A stretch of DNA of 64,000 bases from Persicaria tinctoria (lineage: Eukaryota; Streptophyta; Magnoliopsida; Caryophyllales; Polygonaceae), in the NCBI GenBank assembly GCA_037127255.1, contig JBANSL010000013.1, forward strand, positions 28,739,688-28,803,687. Reading direction: 5' to 3'. A program made the position numbers and the translations under genes. Shown in pieces: positions 57,293 to 64,000 of this stretch (the first letter of the stretch is position 1; each line of letters starts with the position of its first letter). The notes beneath the pieces are model-generated. The model ran no database searches. It was not told the DNA's origin and worked only from the letters and a program-made list of their open reading frames with translations.

Positions 57293-60200
57293 TCATCCAC
57301 CTCTAAAAACAAGTCTCGTCCCCGAGACTAAAAGCATTCCAAAACGAGGGGATGAAGTTTGAAATTGGTGAGTCCAAGGATCAGGTCATTGGCCCCGTAA
57401 GCTCCTCATAATGGCCCGTATGAGGCCCTCACAGTACCCATGACGTGATCATAATATTCCCAACTGGTCGTAGCAAGTATTTGATATGGGCCCCTACCAC
57501 ACCCTTACCTTGACCTTTCGGTTATATCATAACTCGAAAGCAACTATAGCGCCCCTACTAGGTCTTAGCAAGCATTCTATATGCGCCGTTATAAAATGCT
57601 TGTATTCACTTCGTGAGACGTTATAATATAAGCCCAGGTTGAAAAGTTTCAAAAGGAATTTCGCAATTAAAAAAAATTATTAACCTCAAAATCGTTGAAA
57701 TCCTCGGTAACGTTTATTCTATAAAATTCCAAGTAATTCTTTTTCAAACCGCTCAAAATCTTCAAATAAGACGTTTAACCAAGCAACTTTACACCAAAAC
57801 AAGTAAAATCCATTCGATCAGAATTTCGTCAAAATCCTCAAAAACCAAACCAGTTTCCCGCATAACAATCAATCAAATTCAGAAGCTCGGAGGTGGAGTC
57901 ATCCACCTCTAAGGGCTAATCCCATATTCTCTTCCTAGTTTCCAGATCATGCAACATCATTCACAACTCAACAAGTACCATAACAAAAAGTTTCATTAAC
58001 TCTTATATAAGCTTATCATAAGCCATCTCACACATGGCAAGTCCCACATCATATCATAGTCACAACCATCACATAACTGTCTAACATAAACATAAACATG
58101 CCAACAAGTCTTAATTACCAAAGGAACAACATGCCTCAACATACTACAAATCATAAGGTATGTCTATATCATACTGAAGGCACCACAAGTGCATAATCGA
58201 ATGTTCATCACTCATCACGTAAGCACACATGTCCAAAAATCAATGGGTTAGGTGTTATGGGGTTAGTACGTCAGTACACATCAAATCTCACAATCACATA
58301 TCAATATCGCAACACAAGTAGAACAGATTCATCACGTTAACATCTCAACACAACAAGGTCATGCTATTAAGATTCAAGAAAAAGAAGATCAAGCAGTATC
58401 TAAATCATCAAATAGACAATATGTCCTAAAAGGCATCATCTTAACTCGTCACAAAACCATATAATGATCATGCATCATTATCTCATACGTACTAATCATT
58501 TTAATACTCTAAGTCATATTCATCATTTAACATATCCATAACCATGCTTAACGATCACATAACATAACTTCATACTTTATCACCCCATATTATAATATCA
58601 TATTTTCACATAGCAACATGCCATTATCTCATGATTCATATAACACGTCGTAACATGCTTCTAAAGCGCATAGCAGGATAGTAATGCTTCAATATATCAT
58701 GATAACACTAGTCACTACCAATTAGATTTCAGTGTTGCATAACATGTAATATCAATCCATATCAGGGTCATCATGGTCACTATCTAGCATCATGTAAGTA
58801 CGTATTAACAAGTCATGTAAGAAAGAAAATTCCCACATTATCATCAGTCAATAAGTCTCAATTTACTATCATGCTCAATCATTATTACAAATCATCATAT
58901 ATGCACATAATCAAGTCAAGCTAGCAAGTTTCATCATAACCTTAGCGGATAAACAATTCAGGTTCTCAACATTTGCAGTTCATACTTTTATAGGCGTAGG
59001 GGTTTAGATCATGCTTAGTAGTATAGGGTAGCAACACATCAAAACATCACGGTACAGGAAAACTATAAGACATCGAATCATATCATCATAGACAATGGAT
59101 AATCAGGCAAGATTCATTACCAGGTCAGCACATCAACACATAAATCTCATCGTCAGGTTAGTGCAATATCATCACCAACAAATTGAAAAAGGTTAGCAAT
59201 TTGAATGGAGAGCACTCCCACTTGCAAGTCATATCGTACACAGTAACCGTAATTCTCGATGCGTGCCCGTTCCGCCAACATCATAGATCCTGAGGCCCGT
59301 GGGCTATGGGCCCACGCTTCCACTGCGCTGCGCTATCGCTATCCGACTTTCCACTCCCTCTTCTATGCGATCGCTCGTCCAGTATATCGCGCAAGAGTCC
59401 AAGCTAGGGGAGATAGGGGAGTGACGAGAGAAGGCAACCCAAATTCCCTTCAGGGAAAAACACGAAAACACGGACCACAACTAAAGACGACAATACTAGA
59501 GGCAAGACTCTGACCCGAGAATAGCAACAACGCCCTTATAGAGGTCTATTAGGTTGAAATTCTGACAAGCAGACACAAATTCATCATGGGGCATATCAAT
59601 CATATTAATCCACACTAACATGTACATATCTCAAGGAGCACGACATATGTACTCATTCCTAAAAGACATAATCGAATCCTACACAGATGCATGTGAGGCG
59701 AACTAGGAGTCTATTATTCCATGGAAGCAGATATGCCTAGCAACTACAAGCAAGCTATGCGGAACCAACAATAATCATGTATAATTCGAAGTAATGTGTG
59801 ATTTAATGAAGATAACAAGTATCATGTATATGAACGATGCATGGACATGGTATAATCATCAACAATTGAGTTCAATTATAGCATAACGACGTATATCATA
59901 ACAATCAGACGAAGCGTCATACGAGAACACATAAAAGTAGCATAGTAACTATCACACCTGACACAATCATAATATAATAGGTCAAGCATGGCACGCAATC
60001 CTATGACGAGATACATTTAGAAAGCATGGGTCCTACATAGTACTAGCGATACATGATGTGATACAAGCTTAGTCAAGAGTCATTAAGAGGAGTTCAACAT
60101 AATATTCATGAAACATGAGGCATCATCAAAAGTAACAAGAAGGACATCATAGGCAATAGATTATAATCATGCCAAGAACGAACCACCACAGAGCACATAT

Positions 60201-60843
60201 ATGGTCCAATAGTCATCACATCATAGAACAAGTACAACATGTGATCATTTAGCGAGTCATGTTGGGAAGCATAAGCCCTACAGGATACTAATAACACACA
60301 TCGAACATAAGCACAATCAAGGTAACTCTACTAACTTCCTTATAACATTCATGTGTTATGCGTATGCGAAATCATAGTGTAGCGTGGTGTGTGATCATGC
60401 GGGGTGCCAAGTCATACATCTATGCAAGTACAAGAGGATATCATAGAGTAACGGAGAAACACTACCGAGCGATAACGTGGAAGCATGCTAGGATGAACCA
60501 TCACAGAAAGCAAATTGATCATCGAGTTCAACATCAATTAACTTGCATGAGTAAGACATGTTATGGTAATAGAAAGAGGGAAGAACCACACTATCAGGAA
60601 CCTAGTTTGAGAGAGAATCATCAATAATGCAAGCAAGGTATAAATTCGCACAAGTCACAACCAAGGATCCTACATGATGCTAAAGGCTCAACATGACATT
60701 CGATACATACATGCGCTTGAATGACCAACACATCGATGTGCAAGAAATCATATTAACATATCCCGTGATCTAGAGCATGGGAGGAATATAGCAATGCATA
60801 ATGCAAGCCTATGCAACATGCAATATGACTAGCATACAAGGTA
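57293..60843 (-). mobile_element. Non-coding interior of the LTR-C element
   Basis: The first 350 bases resemble those following LTR-B (blocks ATCATAACTCGA..., CCTAC...GGTCTTAGC, CACTTCG..AGA), decayed pol-end sequence in minus orientation. The rest is AT-rich, full of CATCA/CATAAC words, with no reverse transcriptase, integrase or gag. This looks like a LARD-type, non-autonomous element. A GC-richer patch at 59255-59520 stands out. The left-hand partner (5' LTR at higher coordinates) is not seen before LTR-B interrupts. Confidence 0.5.
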
Positions 60844-63395
60844 TGTAATGACCCGAAATTTAAGTACCCGAATGAACCTCCATAAACCTACTTAGAAGGT
60901 AAATAAGGTTCGGAATACTAGATTATCGGGGAACGTTATAGGAGAAGTTTGATCTTCTCCCGTGAGCTTTGGATCTTACGACCGAGTTCGAGTTATTATT
61001 AGGTTCATTTATGCGGAAGATTTAGTTGTCAAAAGATGGGGATTGCGAAGCCCGAAAAGATCGTAAGCCCGTTGGAGGCTTTACCTAACCTAGACTATCG
61101 CGAAAACATTTCGAACAGAAATAAAAGCGGAAATCATAAATACAACAAACCTCCATGGCCGCGCCGGGTCAAAACGATAAAACATATGAGCAAAAGAGTA
61201 CGAATGTCAAGAGCCTCCCTCACTCTAATCGTCCAAAAGGTCTGTCCCGACAACCATCCACATAAGTAAGTCATATCGGGTAAGGGGTACCTGAATCTAA
61301 AAACAAGAAATAAATCGGGGTCAATCATCGGAAATATGCACACTCAATGCCATATAAAGAGGCATACTTAAACTACATGAATGTTAAAATGTAACACATA
61401 AGCAAGTGTACAGATATATATAAATGCAAAGTAAACACACAAGGGCCCGTATCATCATCATAATCATCATCATCATATCATAATATCTTCTCAAATGTAC
61501 TCATCCTTCTCAAACATACTCATTCTTTCTCATCGTAAGCCTTTCATCATTTCATTCGTGTTCCATCAAATATAAGTCATTTATTCAGATTTTGACGGCC
61601 GTCCTATCATAGACACATATCATACATATGAATTATTGGATTTACTAAGCTCATCCTACGTCATATTACCAGTTTATATTCCTAAACATGTTACTAGGTC
61701 GCGTGATGCACGAAGACTCTCGATAAGACAAAGAGTATCACATTAATCCATCATGAGTAAGTCCAGGGGACTTACCTAGAGTCCGGAGAATAAGCAAGCA
61801 ATAAAGTGCATAACCAAGGATCCAATCAACAAGAGCCTAATAATTTCATTTAGATTTCATTAGGTGGTATTCTAATGCATTGTACCCAACCTAATAATCA
61901 ACATACATCCACATGTGGTTCACCATTCTATAGATTACGAACTTTGGTTAGGTGATCCGGACTTAAGCAATTATAATCTATATCGTATTATCACATAATC
62001 GATTTTCTTCTTATCGGATCATAAGCCAAGTTATGTGTATACCTCATTTCTTTATTTTATATGCTCTAAGTTTCGGTTATGTCATCATATATTTAACTAT
62101 ATTCTTAGCATTCCCTTAACCAAGTATTTTAATTGAGTCATTATAAACATTGGTTACTAAAATTATCATAACTCTTGATCCAACCGTTAGATTTCTGTAA
62201 TGTTTGAAGGGAAGTTAAATAACATTTCCATGAACATCATATTCAAATTTCAGCCAAATCAGACCGTGGGATTGGAAATAAAGTCTAAATTACAGAGGCA
62301 CATATATCCATTTATTATTTTTTTTTGATCTTTGCTAGAAAACGCAACCAAAACACATAGAGGCTCCACTTCCTAAGCCCTAATTTACACATAAGGCTCC
62401 TAATCTACAGAGGGAAAGGTGGATGAGAGATTACCTTCGAAGCCTCTCTAAAAAAAGACCAAATTACCCCTCCAAGCTTCTTGGGACCTTGCGCCAAATA
62501 CCGAGCATTTTTGACAATTCCAAACCAAAACATAAAAGGAAATCTTAGACAAAAACCTTCAAAATTAGTTGTACAACAAATATAAAATCAGATTTGAAGG
62601 GGAGGAAACCAAGACTCACCCAAACACACTTGAAAACCTCAAGATAACAAAGGGCTCGACACTGCTAGCTCGAAAATGGGGCTCAACAGCTGGCTTGACT
62701 GGTCTGGATTTTTGTGCCAGAACTGTGGTTGGAAAGGCCTCTCGTTTGTGGATATTTGGCTTTAAGAATCAGCCAAAAAGCGTGAGTGAAGAGGGAGTTA
62801 TGGTGGTTTGAAGTTGAGGTGTTGCTAGGCCAACAACGGCTTCCCTCTTTTCTTTCTCTTTCTTTTTCTTTCTTTCTCTCTTCTCTCTCCGATTTTGATG
62901 GTGTAGATGGCTGAGAATGGAAGCCAATTGGGGTTGTTTATGGAGACAAAAGGGTGGGCAAGGGTGGTCAAGGAGTTGGTGTTTATTAGGTAGCATAGTG
63001 AATGGAATAGGACTTGGTCATTCAAAGGTGTCAATCCATGGGGGGGTTTTATTCTTTAATCAACAAAATGTTGGCTCATGAAGATCATCAAAATGGGGCT
63101 GAAACGGGTCATAGGGGAGGCGGCATTTTGAGGTTAAAAGACGTCTCGAAAAGTCGCGACAAGTTATGAAAGTTACCGAAATAAATGGATGACAAGGCTT
63201 TTGCCTCACCAATATTTCTCGGAAAATTATCATACGAATTCCATTAGATCGGAATTGTAATCCTCATTCCATATAAAATATGCCATCCAAAATTTTTAAA
63301 TTTTTTCGGGTTTTCAAAATCGTAAAAGGATGATAATTGCTCGGATTATCCCTCATAAATTAATTAAATAATAATTAAATTTTTCGGTCTTTACA
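60844..63395 (-). mobile_element. LTR-B (2552 bp), 3' LTR of an element beyond the window
   Basis: Plus-strand ends read TGTAATGACCC and GGTCTTTACA. To its right, the minus strand reads CTCGGGGACGAGACTTG then TTTTTAGAGGTGGATGATTG, the typical end of a Ty3 polyprotein region plus polypurine tract before a 3' LTR. So its interior extends rightward past 64000. Middle part (61235-62340) is nearly identical to LTR-A. Confidence 0.75.
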
Positions 63396-64000
63396 ATCAT
63401 CCACCTCTAAAAACAAGTCTCGTCCCCGAGACCAAAAGATTTAAACCGGTGGAGAAGGTGTTAAACTTTGAGTCCTTGGATCAGAACAAAAGGCACGCGA
63501 TCATCTCGGATGCGTCGTCCAAGAATCTCATGATGCCTTTGTCACGATCGTAATAATCTCGAACGGCATCGCCGAGCATGTGAACGAGCGCCCCCGTCAC
63601 ATCTCGCCTCAACCCCGAAAGTATCACAACTCGAGAGAATCATCACACTACCGCCAGGTCTTAGCGAAAATCCCATGATGGCCGTCGCGGAAAGTCCGTA
63701 TCCACTTCGCGAAGCACAATGAGCTTACCCGGATCATGGAAGCTTAAACTCAATCATTCCTCAATCAATTTTGATTTAAAGGCGTTGGCGTCTCGACACG
63801 ACTTGGCCTAGACTCCGCTCGACTTTCTCTCTCGGGAGGTGGTCATCCACCTCTAAAGTTGAAACCCGATTCCCGACATTCTATTTTCCCAATGGGAGGG
63901 TGGATAAAAAATCTACCTCTAAGGATAAAACATATGATCTCATTACGACTCAATCAAAACAAAGGGTTGATTAACATCCACCTCTAAGGCTAAGCCTTAT
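63396..64000 (-). mobile_element. 3' interior of the LTR-B element, incomplete
   Basis: Reads on the minus strand toward LTR-B. Partial frames (FSRVVILSGLRRDVTGALVH; AVRDYYDRDKGIMRFLDDAS) suggest decayed coding sequence, but I cannot assign a domain. 'ATCCACCTCTAA' recurs at 63402, 63847, 63919 and 63978, so the polypurine region seems to be repeated. Cut by the window end. Confidence 0.5.

Overview
This window is plant nuclear DNA, almost certainly from a eudicot with a large, transposon-rich genome. Evidence: introns with GT..AG borders, retroelements of plant-specific families (Athila-type Ty3 elements with a tRNA-Asp primer site, CACTA elements with separate TNP2 and Ptta/En-Spm proteins, L1-type LINEs with a plant RNase H tail), plant mobile domain and Ulp1-like proteins, many MITEs, and an AT-rich background. 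I cannot name the species. I see no clearly intact ordinary cellular gene. The nearest candidate is the minus-strand plant mobile domain (PMD) gene at the left edge, and it may itself be transposon-derived.

Layout, left to right. 0.3-3.2 kb: PMD gene (minus) with TATA box and 75-bp promoter repeats. 3.6-4.45 kb: TIR element that has captured the start of an ankyrin-repeat host gene. 4.5-7.8 kb: decayed L1 LINE (minus) split by a 522-bp MITE with a 10-bp target duplication. 7.8-17.0 kb: nested minus-strand LTR elements: an LTR fragment with a long CT tract, a small gag-like ORF, an LTR flanked by both a primer-site-like and a polypurine-like sequence, a solo LTR, and an Athila ORF-1 pseudogene. 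17.16-24.77 kb: Ulp1-like protease pseudogene cut in two by a complete 6.7-kb non-autonomous LTR retrotransposon with perfect 5-bp target duplications. 25-26.1 kb: irregular repeats with inverted telomere-like motifs. 26.1-33.8 kb: plus-strand Athila-type element (LTR, Gag-protease with eight stops, ORF-1), with a 716-bp hAT MITE in its protease. 33.8-38.9 kb: element fragments and a LINE tail.

39-43.7 kb: minus-strand CACTA element with a TNPA-type gene, a truncated TNP2 gene and one preserved terminus. 44.8-50.25 kb: the strangest segment. Two tRNA-like sequences face each other from the ends, and between them lie a TCATC-rich tract, GTTGACC palindromes, a GAY-GYN minisatellite open on both strands, and a nine-unit satellite with a nested variable repeat. 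51.08-51.59 kb: MITE with 10-bp duplication. 51.65-64 kb: nested Ty3-like LTRs: LTR-C holding a complete solo LTR-A (5-bp duplication TGAAC), a long non-coding interior, then LTR-B, whose own element continues past the right edge.

The region reads as heterochromatic nested insertion. Order of events can be read directly in places: Ulp1 locus then LTR element; LINE then MITE; Athila then hAT; LTR-C then LTR-A. Features most worth follow-up are the 44.8-50.25 kb repeat block, the TCGA-NN-TCGA motif shared by LTRs of one family, the 277-residue unknown protein of the 6.7-kb element, and the captured ankyrin fragment.
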